Shown here in pieces: positions 1 through 8,774 of a stretch of 64,000 bases of DNA. Within the stretch, counting starts at the first letter, position 1. Each line of letters begins with the position of its first letter. A program made the translations under genes and the position numbers. The stretch is from Pseudalgibacter ostreae. GTDB lineage: Bacteria; Bacteroidota; Bacteroidia; Flavobacteriales; Flavobacteriaceae. Where the stretch lies: NCBI RefSeq assembly GCF_042427585.1, contig NZ_JBHMFC010000021.1, forward strand, positions 52,570-116,569. Direction: 5' to 3'. The notes under the pieces were generated by a model that did no database searches, was not told where the DNA came from, and worked only from the letters and a program-made list of their open reading frames with translations.

Positions 1-697
1 CTACAGAAATATAAGCGTCTTTTTGGAAAAACCGAGCTTTACGCATTTTCTTTAGTGAAATTCTACTAGCCGTTAAATTGGCAACACAGCCATTTTCAAA
101 TTCTAATCGGGCATTAGCAATGTCTGGGGTATCGCTAATAACTGCTACACCACTGGCAGAAATACTCTTTACTTTAGATTTTACAATGCTTAAAATAATA
201 TCTATGTCATGAATCATTAAATCCAAAACCACCGGTACATCTGTCCCTCTAGGGTTAAATTCTGCAAGACGATGTGTTTCTATAAACATGGGGGCTTTAA
301 TATCGTTCTTTACAGCCAGAAAGGCTGGATTAAAACGTTCTACATGCCCTACTTGGCCGCGTAAATTATGTTTGGCCAAAAGCTCTCGGATGTGTTCCGC
401 TTCTTCAACAGTATTGGTAATGGGTTTTTCAATAAAAATATGCTTGCCTTTGGCTATGGCTTGTTTGGCGCATTCGTAATGAGAAAGTGTAGGGGTAACA
501 ATATCTACAACATCTACAGCTTCGATAAGGGATTCAATAGAGTCGAAGTATTTATAGCCAAATTCAGCTTCTACTTTTTGGGCATTCACTTTATCGGCAT
601 CATAAAACCCTACTAATTTATATTTCTCAGATTGCTTAAGAAGTCTTAAATGAATTTTTCCTAAGTGTCCAGCACCAAGTACACCAACTTTTAACAT
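1..697 (-). CDS. Gfo/Idh/MocA family oxidoreductase, N-terminal part (cut by window edge)
   Basis: The reverse strand opens with ATG at 697 and stays open to base 1, giving about 232 residues with no stop, so the C-terminal part lies outside the window. The start reads MLKVGVLGAGHLG, a Rossmann-fold GxGxxG dinucleotide-binding motif. Further on are the family landmarks IEKPIT (the EKP motif of Gfo/Idh/MocA proteins) and GHVERFNPA. Members are NAD(P)-dependent dehydrogenases acting on sugars or related cyclic substrates. The substrate cannot be told from this fragment. It is divergent from pcm, with about 160 bp between them. Confidence 0.85.
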   Translation of the reverse strand, partial: MLKVGVLGAGHLGKIHLRLLKQSEKYKLVGFYDADKVNAQKVEAEFGYKYFDSIESLIEAVDVVDIVTPTLSHYECAKQAIAKGKHIFIEKPITNTVEEAEHIRELLAKHNLRGQVGHVERFNPAFLAVKNDIKAPMFIETHRLAEFNPRGTDVPVVLDLMIHDIDIILSIVKSKVKSISASGVAVISDTPDIANARLEFENGCVANLTASRISLKKMRKARFFQKDAYISV

Positions 698-857
698 ATT
701 TTATAACGTTTTGAACAAAAATAACATATTTAAAGTACGAATTCCATATATTTTCAACTAAATTTTATCTGCTTCATTTAAAAAATAATAATCTATTAAA
801 CCCTTTTAAGCTATAAAAGGATTGTCTATTTTTAGACGTTGAAAAACGCAATACGAA

Positions 858-1499
858 TTGAAAGATACTTTTAAACATAAGGGCTTAAGGCAGCAATTGG
901 TTAATATTTTAATAACCAAAGGGATAAGGGATGAAAAAGTTTTAAATGCGATAGGAAAGGTTCCAAGGCATTTGTTTATGGATTCTAGTTTTTTAGACCA
1001 TGCATATCAAGATAAAGCATTTCCCATTGCGGCAGACCAAACCATTTCACAACCTTTTACAGTGGCATTCCAAACGGAGTTATTACAAGTTAATAAAACA
1101 GACAAGGTTTTAGAAATTGGCACAGGAAGCGGTTACCAAACAGCTGTTTTGTGCGAACTTGGCGTGCATGTATATAGTATTGAGCGCCAGCAGGAACTTT
1201 TTAGAAAAACCAGTAATTTTTTACCGAAATTGGGCTATCGTGCTAAGAAGCTTATTTTTGGAGATGGTTATAAAGGTTTAAAAGACGAGGCGCCTTTTGA
1301 TGGTATTATTGTAACAGCGGGTGCTCCTTTTGTGCCCAAACCCCTTTTAAGTCAGTTGAAAATAGGAGGGAGGCTCGTTATTCCTGTTGGCGATGCTGTG
1401 CAAGTGATGACTCTTTTTATTAGAAAAGGTGCTAAAGAATTTGAACAACATGAATTTGGCGAATTCCGTTTCGTTCCGCTTTTAGAAGATAAGAATTGA
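858..1499 (+). CDS. pcm: Protein-L-isoaspartate O-methyltransferase
   Basis: This 213-residue protein would methylate L-isoaspartyl residues in damaged proteins, using S-adenosylmethionine in the cytosol. The sequence shows DQTISQPFTVAFQTELL followed by the SAM-binding stretch VLEIGTGSGYQTAVL, then the later FDGIIVTAGAP motif; all are typical of PCMT. The start is TTG at 858, chosen because the resulting MKDTFKHKGLRQQLV matches the usual N-terminus of flavobacterial homologues and no in-frame ATG lies nearby. Length is normal for the family. The convergent gene at 1536 ends 36 bp downstream. Confidence 0.93.
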   Translation: MKDTFKHKGLRQQLVNILITKGIRDEKVLNAIGKVPRHLFMDSSFLDHAYQDKAFPIAADQTISQPFTVAFQTELLQVNKTDKVLEIGTGSGYQTAVLCELGVHVYSIERQQELFRKTSNFLPKLGYRAKKLIFGDGYKGLKDEAPFDGIIVTAGAPFVPKPLLSQLKIGGRLVIPVGDAVQVMTLFIRKGAKEFEQHEFGEFRFVPLLEDKN

Positions 1500-1535
1500 A
1501 ACTGTAGTTCCCGTTTTAATCTACAGGCTTAGTTA

Positions 1536-2093
1536 TTATTGAAAATTGCTATAAGTTCTACCTCTTTCTTTGGGTAAATAGACTTGTGGTATAAAATTGC
1601 TTTCCGTCTCATGAGCCCAATATATATTTATAATCCACCAACGTTCTTCGTCATTTAATAATTGTACGCTATTTATGCCTCTCATAAAAGGAGTTTCGTC
1701 GGTGTGGCTGTAGTAAGTTTCGTAAGTACTAAAAACTTGGGCGATGTTGCCAAACGTGTTTATGGTTCGGGAAACTTCTTTTTGAAAAAAACCTTGTTCC
1801 TTTAACCAACTGTCAGATTTTTTTATATAATCATCGGGCGATAGATAACTTACCAAATGTGCCCCTTCGCTATTTCTTCCCGAGGGGATAAGTTTGGCTC
1901 CAGGTTTAAATAGATATTTAAAAAGTGTCCAATTTCGGTTGGCGCCTTTTTCCCCCGAAATAACGGCGTAAAACGTCTCTAGGGTACTATCTAGGGTTTG
2001 AACCTTATCGGAATAATCTATTAGGGTTTTATCTTGAGCCTGAGCTGAAAAGATTAAAGAAAACAACAAGAGTATGGTTACATATTTTTTCAT
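1536..2093 (-). CDS. Secreted hypothetical protein, possibly NTF2/SnoaL-like
   Basis: The 185-residue product starts with a clear signal peptide (MKKYVTILLLFSLIFSAQAQ, with AQA/Q cleavage), so it is probably periplasmic. The remainder has the look of a single NTF2-like cone domain: an N-terminal helix (TLDSTLETFYAVISG) followed by alternating beta segments ending in WWIINIYWAHETE. No catalytic motif is visible, and I do not recognise a characterised homologue. It lies between pcm (convergent) and smpB (same strand, 57 bp upstream). Confidence 0.7.
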   Translation of the reverse strand: MKKYVTILLLFSLIFSAQAQDKTLIDYSDKVQTLDSTLETFYAVISGEKGANRNWTLFKYLFKPGAKLIPSGRNSEGAHLVSYLSPDDYIKKSDSWLKEQGFFQKEVSRTINTFGNIAQVFSTYETYYSHTDETPFMRGINSVQLLNDEERWWIINIYWAHETESNFIPQVYLPKERGRTYSNFQ

Positions 2094-2150
2094 CTGATTA
2101 TTTAGATTTTAAAAAAACAATAATATTTTAACGTTAAGGCGGCTTTGTAA

Positions 2151-2609
2151 TTATTTATAACTTTTTTTTATCCTATCCAGGTCGCGTTTATTATCACGAT
2201 CTTTTATAGCTTCTCGTTTGTCAAATAATTTTTTACCTTTAGCTAAGGCAATACTTAATTTTGCCAAGCCTTTTTCGTTTAGAAATAAGCGTAGAGGCAC
2301 TATGGTTAAGCCACTGGCTTGCACTTCCTTTAAAAGTTTTTTTAACTCTCGTTTGTTTAAAAGCAGTTTTCTTTCGGCCTTAGGCTTATGGTTGTAATAA
2401 TTGCCAAAAGCATATTCTTCCACAGTCATATTAATTACAAATAATTCTCCTTTATCATTAAACTCACAAAAACTCTCTGCTATAGAGGCTTTGCTGCTTC
2501 TAATGGATTTTATTTCGGTTCCCGATAAGACGATCCCAGCTGTATATTTATCTAATATCTCATATTGGAAACGTGCCTTTTTGTTCTGTATGTTAACCCT
2601 GTTTTGCAT
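2151..2609 (-). CDS. smpB: SsrA-binding protein SmpB
   Basis: SmpB binds tmRNA and delivers it to stalled ribosomes for trans-translation. The 152-residue protein shows NKKARFQYEI near the N-terminus, the core TAGIVLSGTEIKSIR, and the basic C-terminal tail KLFDKREAIKDRDNKRDLDR, which is diagnostic for SmpB. I start at the second methionine (2609, MQNRVNIQNKKA) because homologues begin there; a methionine two codons upstream is also possible. tmRNA itself was not found in the window. Confidence 0.95.
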   Translation of the reverse strand: MQNRVNIQNKKARFQYEILDKYTAGIVLSGTEIKSIRSSKASIAESFCEFNDKGELFVINMTVEEYAFGNYYNHKPKAERKLLLNKRELKKLLKEVQASGLTIVPLRLFLNEKGLAKLSIALAKGKKLFDKREAIKDRDNKRDLDRIKKSYK

Positions 2610-2754
2610 AAACACAAAATTACATAATTTAAAATTGTTTTGTTTTTTAAATGTGTTTTTTTGAATAAAAAATAAATTAGTGTCTAGCGAACTGTATATA
2701 CCATAATAACAGCCATTATTGGCTTTTTTTTATTTAATTCCCATAAAACATTTG

Positions 2755-2762
2755 TATTTTTG
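2755..2762 (+). promoter_or_regulatory. Candidate -7 box (TAnnTTTG) upstream of lpdA
   Basis: TATTTTTG matches the Bacteroidota -7 consensus exactly and lies 35 bp before the lpdA ATG. A -33 TTTG box at the expected distance is not obvious, so the assignment rests on one box. Confidence 0.4.
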
Positions 2763-2797
2763 ATATCAGTTTAAAATCAAAACGTCAATCTTATAAT

Positions 2798-4198
2798 ATG
2801 AATTCATACGATGTAGCCATTATCGGCTCTGGCCCTGGGGGCTACGTAGCAGCTATACGTTGCGCACAATTGGGAATGAAAACTGCTATCATTGAAAAAT
2901 ATGCGACCCTTGGTGGTACGTGTTTAAATGTAGGCTGTATTCCTAGTAAAGCACTTTTAGATTCTTCACATCATTATGAAGATGCTATAAAGCACTTTGA
3001 GGAGCACGGTATTGAGATTCCTGGAGATATTAAGGTGAATCTTGAAAAAATGATAGCCCGTAAACAATCGGTTGTAGACCAAACTACCGGTGGTATCGAT
3101 TTTTTAATGAAAAAGAACAATATTGATGTTTATCAAGGTTTGGGGCGCTTTAAAGACGCTACCCATATCATGATTTCTGGAGAAGAGTCTATTGAAATTG
3201 AAGCGAAAAACACCATTATTGCTACTGGTAGTAAACCCTCTAGCCTTCCCTTTATAAAACTTGATAAAGAGCGCATTGTAACCTCTACTGAAGCCCTGAA
3301 ATTAAAAGAAATACCAAAGCACTTAATTGTGATTGGTGGTGGCGCTATAGGTTTGGAGCTTGGGCAGGTATATAAAAGACTAGGAGCAGAAGTATCTGTA
3401 ATCGAATTTATGGATAGGGTTATTCCAACAATGGATGCTGGCTTATCTAAGGAACTTAATAAGGTTTTAAAGAAACAAAAATTTAAAATCAACACCTCTC
3501 ATAAAGTAAAATCTGTAGAGCGTGTAGGGGACGAGGTTATTGTGAAGGCCGATGATAAAAAAGGAAATGAAGTAGAATTTAAAGGCGATTACTGTTTGGT
3601 ATCGGTAGGCCGACGTCCATATACAGATGGCTTAAATGCTGAAGCCGCAGGAGTAACGTTAACAGAGCGCGGACAAATTGAGGTAAACGACCAATTACAA
3701 ACCTCGGCAAAGAATATTTATGCCATTGGTGATGTAGTAAAAGGCGCAATGTTGGCACATAAAGCAGAAGAAGAAGGTGTGTTTGTAGCAGAAACTTTGG
3801 CAGGACAAAAACCACATATCGATTACAACTTAATTCCAGGCGTGGTGTATACTTGGCCAGAAGTAGCTGCAGTAGGTAAAACGGAAGAGCAGCTTAAGGA
3901 GGCTGATGTGGCATATAAAACAGGGTCTTTCCCTATGCGTGCTTTAGGAAGAAGTAGAGCGAGTATGGATTTGGATGGTTTTGTTAAAATTCTGGCAGAT
4001 AAAGCTACAGATGAAATTTTAGGTGTGCACATGATTGGTGCTCGTGCTGCAGATATGATTGCAGAAGCGGTTGTGGCAATGGAGTACCGTGCATCTGCAG
4101 AAGATATATCAAGAATGTCCCATGCACATCCCACTTACACGGAGGCTATTAAAGAAGCAGCATTAGCAGCCACTGGTGATAGGGCATTACATATTTAA
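2798..4198 (+). CDS. lpdA: Dihydrolipoyl dehydrogenase (E3)
   Basis: This 466-residue flavoprotein reoxidises dihydrolipoamide in 2-oxoacid dehydrogenase complexes and the glycine cleavage system, reducing NAD+. Visible features in order are the FAD-binding IIGSGPGGYVAAIR (about residues 8-21), the redox-active disulfide GGTCLNVGCIPSK (about 40-52), the NAD-binding VIGGGAIGLELG (about 178-189), the second FAD motif IYAIGDV, and the C-terminal dimer-interface His-Glu pair in HAHPTYTEAIKEA. Length is standard. It is a single gene followed by two terminator hairpins. Confidence 0.96.
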   Translation: MNSYDVAIIGSGPGGYVAAIRCAQLGMKTAIIEKYATLGGTCLNVGCIPSKALLDSSHHYEDAIKHFEEHGIEIPGDIKVNLEKMIARKQSVVDQTTGGIDFLMKKNNIDVYQGLGRFKDATHIMISGEESIEIEAKNTIIATGSKPSSLPFIKLDKERIVTSTEALKLKEIPKHLIVIGGGAIGLELGQVYKRLGAEVSVIEFMDRVIPTMDAGLSKELNKVLKKQKFKINTSHKVKSVERVGDEVIVKADDKKGNEVEFKGDYCLVSVGRRPYTDGLNAEAAGVTLTERGQIEVNDQLQTSAKNIYAIGDVVKGAMLAHKAEEEGVFVAETLAGQKPHIDYNLIPGVVYTWPEVAAVGKTEEQLKEADVAYKTGSFPMRALGRSRASMDLDGFVKILADKATDEILGVHMIGARAADMIAEAVVAMEYRASAEDISRMSHAHPTYTEAIKEAALAATGDRALHI

Positions 4199-4239
4199 AA
4201 TGTATAAAGGGATAGAAATCTTATAATACGTTTGTATAA

Positions 4240-4277
4240 AAAAAGCGACGCTAACTTTAAAATTAGCGTCGCTTTTT
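4240..4277. terminator. Strong bidirectional intrinsic terminator
   Basis: A perfect 15-bp stem (AAAAAGCGACGCTAA pairing with TTAGCGTCGCTTTTT) around an 8-base loop sits between the convergent lpdA and eda genes. It has T-runs on both strands, so it can end transcription from either side. Confidence 0.9.
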
Positions 4278-4301
4278 GGTATTTGTTCTTATAGATTTTA
4301 T

Positions 4302-4339
4302 ACACCTCATAGGTTTGAAAAACAGATGAGGTGTTTTTT
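4302..4339 (+). terminator. Second terminator hairpin downstream of lpdA
   Basis: A 9-bp stem (ACACCTCAT with ATGAGGTGT) is followed by TTTTT on the plus strand only. It is a back-up to the hairpin 25 bp upstream. Confidence 0.65.
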
Positions 4340-4359
4340 CTATACAGACAATTCTATTT

Positions 4360-5031
4360 TTATTGTTTTCTAATCGATTTGATAATATCTAAAGCTGCTT
4401 TAACATCTTTCTGAAGCTTTGCATAATCTTTATTGGCGATAATGTCTTTAGAAATCAATTGAGAGCCCATACCAACACAAGTTACACCAGCATTAAACCA
4501 TCCTGTTAAGTTTTCAACAGTTGGAGATACACCACCAGTAGGCATAATGCTTGTCCAAGGTTGTGGGCCTTTAATGCCTTTTACAAATTGAGGGCCATAT
4601 ATATCACCAGGAAATAATTTAACGATTTCACAGCCTAATTCTTCGGCTCTAGCAATTTCAGTTAACGTTCCACAACCTGGAGACCATAATACTTTTTTAC
4701 GATTACATGCGATGGCAATATCTTCTCTTAAAACAGGCGTTACTATAAAGTTAGCGCCTAAAGCCATATATAAAGATGCTGCAGCGGCATCGGTTACAGA
4801 ACCAACACCCATAATCATGCCTGGCAATTCTTTATTCGCATACTTCGTTAATTCACCAAAAACCTCGTGAGCGAAATCACCTCTTGCAGTAAATTCCATT
4901 AAACGCGCACCACCATCGTAGCAAGCTTTTAATACGTTTTTACTTAATTCTAAATTGTTGCTAAAAAATAATGGAACCATTCCGGTTTCTTTCATTACTT
5001 GAGCGACTTCTAATCTTGAAAATTGTGCCAT
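4360..5031 (-). CDS. eda: KDPG / KHG aldolase
   Basis: The enzyme cleaves 2-keto-3-deoxy-6-phosphogluconate to pyruvate and glyceraldehyde 3-phosphate. The 223-residue sequence carries the class I aldolase features: the Schiff-base lysine in EIVKLFPGD, the catalytic glutamate in LMEFTARGD, and the phosphate-binding stretch IMPTGGVSP near the C-terminus. It sits downstream of the phosphofructokinase gene (88 bp gap) and kdgK, so the strand encodes KDG phosphorylation and KDPG cleavage. Transcription ends at the bidirectional hairpin at 4240-4277. Confidence 0.93.
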   Translation of the reverse strand: MAQFSRLEVAQVMKETGMVPLFFSNNLELSKNVLKACYDGGARLMEFTARGDFAHEVFGELTKYANKELPGMIMGVGSVTDAAAASLYMALGANFIVTPVLREDIAIACNRKKVLWSPGCGTLTEIARAEELGCEIVKLFPGDIYGPQFVKGIKGPQPWTSIMPTGGVSPTVENLTGWFNAGVTCVGMGSQLISKDIIANKDYAKLQKDVKAALDIIKSIRKQ

Positions 5032-5118
5032 ATTATTGTTTTTTTTAATGATAATGATTTAATTTTCCAATATTTTTTATATTGGAATTTGTAATTCTTT
5101 TATATAGGACGTATTACT

Positions 5119-6336
5119 TTAGTCCCAATTTAATATCTTTTTGAAATCATATGCTTCTGGATTGGAAACATATTGTTTTGCGTTTTCATAATCCTTTTCT
5201 TGAATGTAGAAAAGGTTCTTAATAAACAGTTGTGCCATATCGGAGTCGATATCCACCAATCTTGGGGGAATCTTGCCATTTTCATCCTCAAAATCCTTTA
5301 AATATAATGGCGAAATATCTCCTCTGGAATTGGCGCTCACGATACAGCCTGAAATCCCTTGGTCGTATAGCTTTTTAACACCAATACCTAACAATGTACA
5401 TAGTGTTAAATCGAATGCAATGGGGTTACAGCATCTTAATTCGTAGCCAAGCTCTACGGGTCTAGATTTTATTTGTAGCCCAATTTCTTTCAACCTAACC
5501 TGTAACAGATAATTGAATATATGCGATTTACTAACGTTGCCTAGTTCTGGATGCCCATGATCATCATAAGTAAAGTTAATGCCAGAATTTATGATTTCTT
5601 CTTCATCCATAAAATGAAAAACACCCTCACTAACCAAAGCGACACCGTACTCAACACCTTTAATTTTACATTTAACGATAGAAGAGATGATCATATTGAT
5701 AATCTTATCAAATGTAATATTAGTTTTGTTGAACATTTCTGGAATAATCATCATTTGGAAATGACAAGCAGATGCAATCCCAAAGGCTAGATGTCCTGCA
5801 GAGCGCCCCATGGCAGACATAACGAACCAGTTCTCGCTGGTTCGGGCATCTTCATAAACCGTATTGCCAATACGAACACCTTCATCTTTAGCAGTATGGA
5901 ACCCAAAAGTAGGGTTTCTATCTGGTAAGGGTAAATCGTTATCGATGGTTTTAGGAACATGGATGTGGGAAATTGTTAGGTGTTGGTCCTGGAGGTATTT
6001 GGTTAACCTATTAGCGGTAGATGCGGTATCGTCTCCTCCAATGGTTACTAATAATTTTACATTATGTTTTTTGAAAAAATCGGGTTTAAAGTCACTGTCT
6101 TTAGGTTTAAATCTACTCATAATTAATGTAGATCCCCCTCGACTAAAAATACGGTCGGCATGGTGAAAATCGAAAATCTTTAGTTCGGGCTCATCAGAAA
6201 GTAAGCCCTGATAGCCATGGTGGACACCAATGACTTTATAACCGTCCTTTAAGAATGTTTTGGCCAATGTACTAATAACGGTATTAATGCCAGGAGCAGG
6301 GCCACCCCCACAAATAATTGCAATGGACTTTTCCAT
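5119..6336 (-). CDS. 6-phosphofructokinase, probably pyrophosphate-dependent
   Basis: This 405-residue protein of the PfkA superfamily interconverts fructose 6-phosphate and fructose 1,6-bisphosphate. The N-terminus IAIICGGGPAPGINTVI is the phosphoryl-donor site. GGDDT at about residues 100-104 has Asp where ATP enzymes have Gly (position 104 in the E. coli enzyme), and PKTIDND at about 128-134 has Lys where many ATP enzymes have Gly (position 124). Asp plus Lys is the established signature of pyrophosphate-dependent enzymes, which work reversibly. This donor preference is inferred from those two residues. The gene lies between kdgK and eda, where it could draw aldolase-derived triose phosphate into gluconeogenesis. 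Confidence 0.85.
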   Translation of the reverse strand: MEKSIAIICGGGPAPGINTVISTLAKTFLKDGYKVIGVHHGYQGLLSDEPELKIFDFHHADRIFSRGGSTLIMSRFKPKDSDFKPDFFKKHNVKLLVTIGGDDTASTANRLTKYLQDQHLTISHIHVPKTIDNDLPLPDRNPTFGFHTAKDEGVRIGNTVYEDARTSENWFVMSAMGRSAGHLAFGIASACHFQMMIIPEMFNKTNITFDKIINMIISSIVKCKIKGVEYGVALVSEGVFHFMDEEEIINSGINFTYDDHGHPELGNVSKSHIFNYLLQVRLKEIGLQIKSRPVELGYELRCCNPIAFDLTLCTLLGIGVKKLYDQGISGCIVSANSRGDISPLYLKDFEDENGKIPPRLVDIDSDMAQLFIKNLFYIQEKDYENAKQYVSNPEAYDFKKILNWD

Positions 6337-6389
6337 AAAGAGTTTTTGGAGAATTTAGATGTTCGGATAAAACGTTTATTTTAGAAAAA

Positions 6390-6450
6390 CCTGCAAGGTA
6401 AATTACTGCGATACTTTTAAGGGGTATCGGGGCAGTAATGACCTTGCAGG
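6390..6450 (-). terminator. Long three-stem hairpin between kdgK and the PFK gene
   Basis: Nested pairings are CCTGCAAGGT (6390-6399) with ACCTTGCAGG (6441-6450), ATTACTGC (6402-6409) with GCAGTAAT (6432-6439), and GATAC (6410-6414) with GTATC (6424-6428). That is 23 base pairs with small internal loops. Read on the minus strand, the hairpin is followed directly by TTTTT. It therefore resembles a terminator or attenuator that would uncouple kdgK from the downstream PFK and eda genes; a palindromic interspersed element is the alternative. Confidence 0.65.
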
Positions 6451-6465
6451 CCTATAAATATAGTA

Positions 6466-7506
6466 TTATCTTGCTACTCGACCAGAAGCGTCTCCGCCCA
6501 TAAGTTTTTTAACCTCATCAACGGTTACCAAGTTGGCATCTCCTTTAATGGTGTGTTTTAAACAGGATGCAGCTACAGCAAAATCCAATGCGTTTTGATC
6601 GTTATCAGGGTAAGTTAACAAACCGTAGATCAATCCACCCATAAATGAATCTCCACCACCAACACGGTCTACAATATCCGTTATTTGGTACTGGCGGGTT
6701 TCGTACATTTTTTTACCATCGTAAAGAACACCTGCCCATGTGTTGTGAGATGCAGAGATAGAACCTCTCAAAGTGGTGATTACTTTTTTAGCTCTTGGGA
6801 ATTTTTTCATCATTTGTTGACAAACAGATAAGAAGGCTTCAGCTTTAACATCATGTCCTTGTGTTTGTACGCTAATTCCTTCTGGTTTAATACCAAAATG
6901 CATTTCAGCATCTTCTTCATTTCCAAGAATAACATCACAATACGATGTTAGCTCAGTCATGATGGTTTCACGGTCGCCATCGTAGTTCCATAATTTTGCA
7001 CGATAATTTAAGTCAGTAGAAATTGTAATTCCTAATTTGCTAGCAGCCTTAACAGCCTCTAAACAAACATCGGCAGAACTTTGAGAAATAGCTGGTGTAA
7101 TACCAGTCCAATGGAACCATTCTACGCCTTTAAATACTTCTTCCCAGTTGATCATACCGGGTTGGATGCTCGCCATTGAAGAGTGAGCTCTGTCGTAAAC
7201 CACTTTACTGCCTCTAGATACCGCTCCTGTTTCTAAGAAATAGATTCCTAAACGTTCGCCACCCCATACAATTTTATCTACGCCAACACCTCTTTTGCGC
7301 ATTTCCATCATAGCACATTCACCAATGTCATTTTTTGGTAAACGGGTAACAAAATCGGTTGAAATACCGTAATTGGCCAAAGATACGGCCACGTTTGATT
7401 CCCCACCTCCGTAAACAACGTCAAAACTGTTTGCTTGTGAAAATCTTAAAAATCCTTCAGGAGCTAATCTTAACATGATTTCTCCAAATGTTACAACTCT
7501 ACTCAT
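6466..7506 (-). CDS. kdgK: 2-keto-3-deoxygluconate kinase (PfkB family)
   Basis: KdgK phosphorylates KDG to KDPG with ATP, the step before the aldolase. The 346-residue protein begins VTFGEIMLRLAPEG and has the N-terminal PfkB glycine motif VVYGGGESNVAVSLA. Near the C-terminus is DRVGGGDSFMGGLIYG, with the anion-hole glycines and catalytic Asp of ribokinase-like enzymes. Function is assigned from the family match together with eda, kduI and kduD nearby. Transcription starts from the operator-bearing region shared with the divergent LacI gene; a long hairpin follows the stop codon. Confidence 0.92.
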   Translation of the reverse strand: MSRVVTFGEIMLRLAPEGFLRFSQANSFDVVYGGGESNVAVSLANYGISTDFVTRLPKNDIGECAMMEMRKRGVGVDKIVWGGERLGIYFLETGAVSRGSKVVYDRAHSSMASIQPGMINWEEVFKGVEWFHWTGITPAISQSSADVCLEAVKAASKLGITISTDLNYRAKLWNYDGDRETIMTELTSYCDVILGNEEDAEMHFGIKPEGISVQTQGHDVKAEAFLSVCQQMMKKFPRAKKVITTLRGSISASHNTWAGVLYDGKKMYETRQYQITDIVDRVGGGDSFMGGLIYGLLTYPDNDQNALDFAVAASCLKHTIKGDANLVTVDEVKKLMGGDASGRVAR

Positions 7507-7555
7507 TTTTGTTTTTTTTAATGTTTATGATTTCTGGTTTAATTTATATGCTTTC

Positions 7556-7571
7556 GTTCAATCGTTTGAAC
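7556..7571. promoter_or_regulatory. LacI-type operator upstream of kdgK
   Basis: GTTCAATCGTTTGAAC is a 16-bp palindrome with one mismatch and a central CG, as usual for LacI-family operators. It lies 50 bp upstream of the kdgK start and shares its core with the perfect palindrome at 7705-7726, so both are probably bound by the same regulator. Confidence 0.75.
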
Positions 7572-7704
7572 ACTTTTTTTAAAAAGATGGTGCTATTCAT
7601 TCTTTAAATCTACCACTCGTATGGCTTTTAAACAGCTTGTTAATGTTTGCGTTATATTTAAAATTTAAAATAATACCCTTTGTTTTTCAATTAAAAAGCT
7701 TAGT

Positions 7705-7726
7705 TTTGTTCAAACGTTTGAACAAA
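7705..7726. promoter_or_regulatory. LacI-type operator upstream of the first LacI gene
   Basis: A perfect 22-bp palindrome is centred on GTTCAAACGTTTGAAC with central CG. It ends 12 bp before the TTG start of the LacI-family gene at 7739, suggesting autoregulation, and its twin at 7556-7571 would control kdgK. The centre-to-centre distance is about 152 bp, which would permit looping. Confidence 0.8.
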
Positions 7727-7738
7727 TATATAAAATTT

Positions 7739-8764
7739 TTGATAACTAAAAAAAAAACAACCATAAAAGATATTGCTAATGTTTTGGGTATTACGCCATC
7801 TGCGGTATCCAAAGCTTTGAGCGACCATCCTAGAATTAGTGACAAGACTAAAGCTGATGTGATACAGGTGGCTAAAAATTTAAATTACCAACCCAATCAT
7901 TTGGCAAGTGCTCTAAGAAAAGGAAAAAGCAATTTGGTAGGTCTTATTATCCCAAAAGCGAATAGTCATTTCTTTTCTTCAGTCTTACAAAGTATGGAAG
8001 AAATTTTAAATGAAAAAGGATATAGTGTTATAATTTCACAATCTAATGAATCTTACAGGCAGGAGTGTGAGAGTATCGATGCGCTTTTATTTACACAAGT
8101 GGATGGTATAATTGCTTCATTAGCGAATGAAACGTTAGATTTTTCGTATTATGAGAAAATTAAGGCTAAAGGCATTCCTTTGATTCTGTTTGATCGCGGT
8201 GAAAATGATTTGGAAGTGGATTATATTGGAATCGATGATTACCAAAGCAGTCATTTAATTGTAGATCATTTAGTAGCGCAAGGCTGTAAAAGGATTGCAC
8301 ATATTGCTGGCTATAACCATACCCGAATTTATAAAAACAGGATTAGAGGCTATAGGGATGCTTTAGATAAACATCAATTGCCTATAGAAGATGCTTTGAT
8401 ATTGGAAGGCAATTTAAGTTTGGAAGATGGTAGGGCAAAAATGGAAACTTTGCTAAAATTGCCACAACGACCGGATGCTGTTTATGCTGCGGGAGATTTT
8501 GCTGCTTTAGGAGCGTTACAGGTTTTAAAAGAACACGGTGTAAAAATGCCAGAAGATATTGCTCTTGTGGGCTTTGGGAACGAACCTTTTACATCGTATG
8601 TAAGTCCGTCTATCTCTACAGTAAACCAAAATAGTGAGGCTATTGGTAGGTTTGCGGCAGAGGCTTTTCTTTATCGTATTGAAAATCCAAAAGAGAAAGT
8701 ATCCTTAAAGAAAAAGATTTTAAACGCCGAGTTGGTGGTAAGAGCGTCTTCCAAAAAGAGTTGA
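7739..8764 (+). CDS. LacI-family transcriptional regulator (operator GTTCAAACGTTTGAAC)
   Basis: The protein has an N-terminal LacI helix-turn-helix (TTIKDIANVLGITPSAVSKALSD) with a hinge helix (NHLASALRKGKSN), followed by a periplasmic-binding-protein-like effector domain containing GIIASLAN, LILFDRG and GFGNEPFTSYVSPSISTV. I choose TTG at 7739 (MITKKKTTIKDI, 341 residues). The upstream in-frame ATG would add 34 residues and place the perfect operator inside the gene. Position suggests control of kdgK and of itself; the inducer is probably a uronate intermediate such as KDG, but that is inferred. Confidence 0.88.
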   Translation: MITKKKTTIKDIANVLGITPSAVSKALSDHPRISDKTKADVIQVAKNLNYQPNHLASALRKGKSNLVGLIIPKANSHFFSSVLQSMEEILNEKGYSVIISQSNESYRQECESIDALLFTQVDGIIASLANETLDFSYYEKIKAKGIPLILFDRGENDLEVDYIGIDDYQSSHLIVDHLVAQGCKRIAHIAGYNHTRIYKNRIRGYRDALDKHQLPIEDALILEGNLSLEDGRAKMETLLKLPQRPDAVYAAGDFAALGALQVLKEHGVKMPEDIALVGFGNEPFTSYVSPSISTVNQNSEAIGRFAAEAFLYRIENPKEKVSLKKKILNAELVVRASSKKS

Positions 8765-8774
8765 TTTTTTCTCG

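Noticed and set aside
7637..7738. ATG start at 7637 for the first LacI gene
   Set aside because: It would add 34 residues before the helix-turn-helix and place the perfect 22-bp operator inside the coding sequence.
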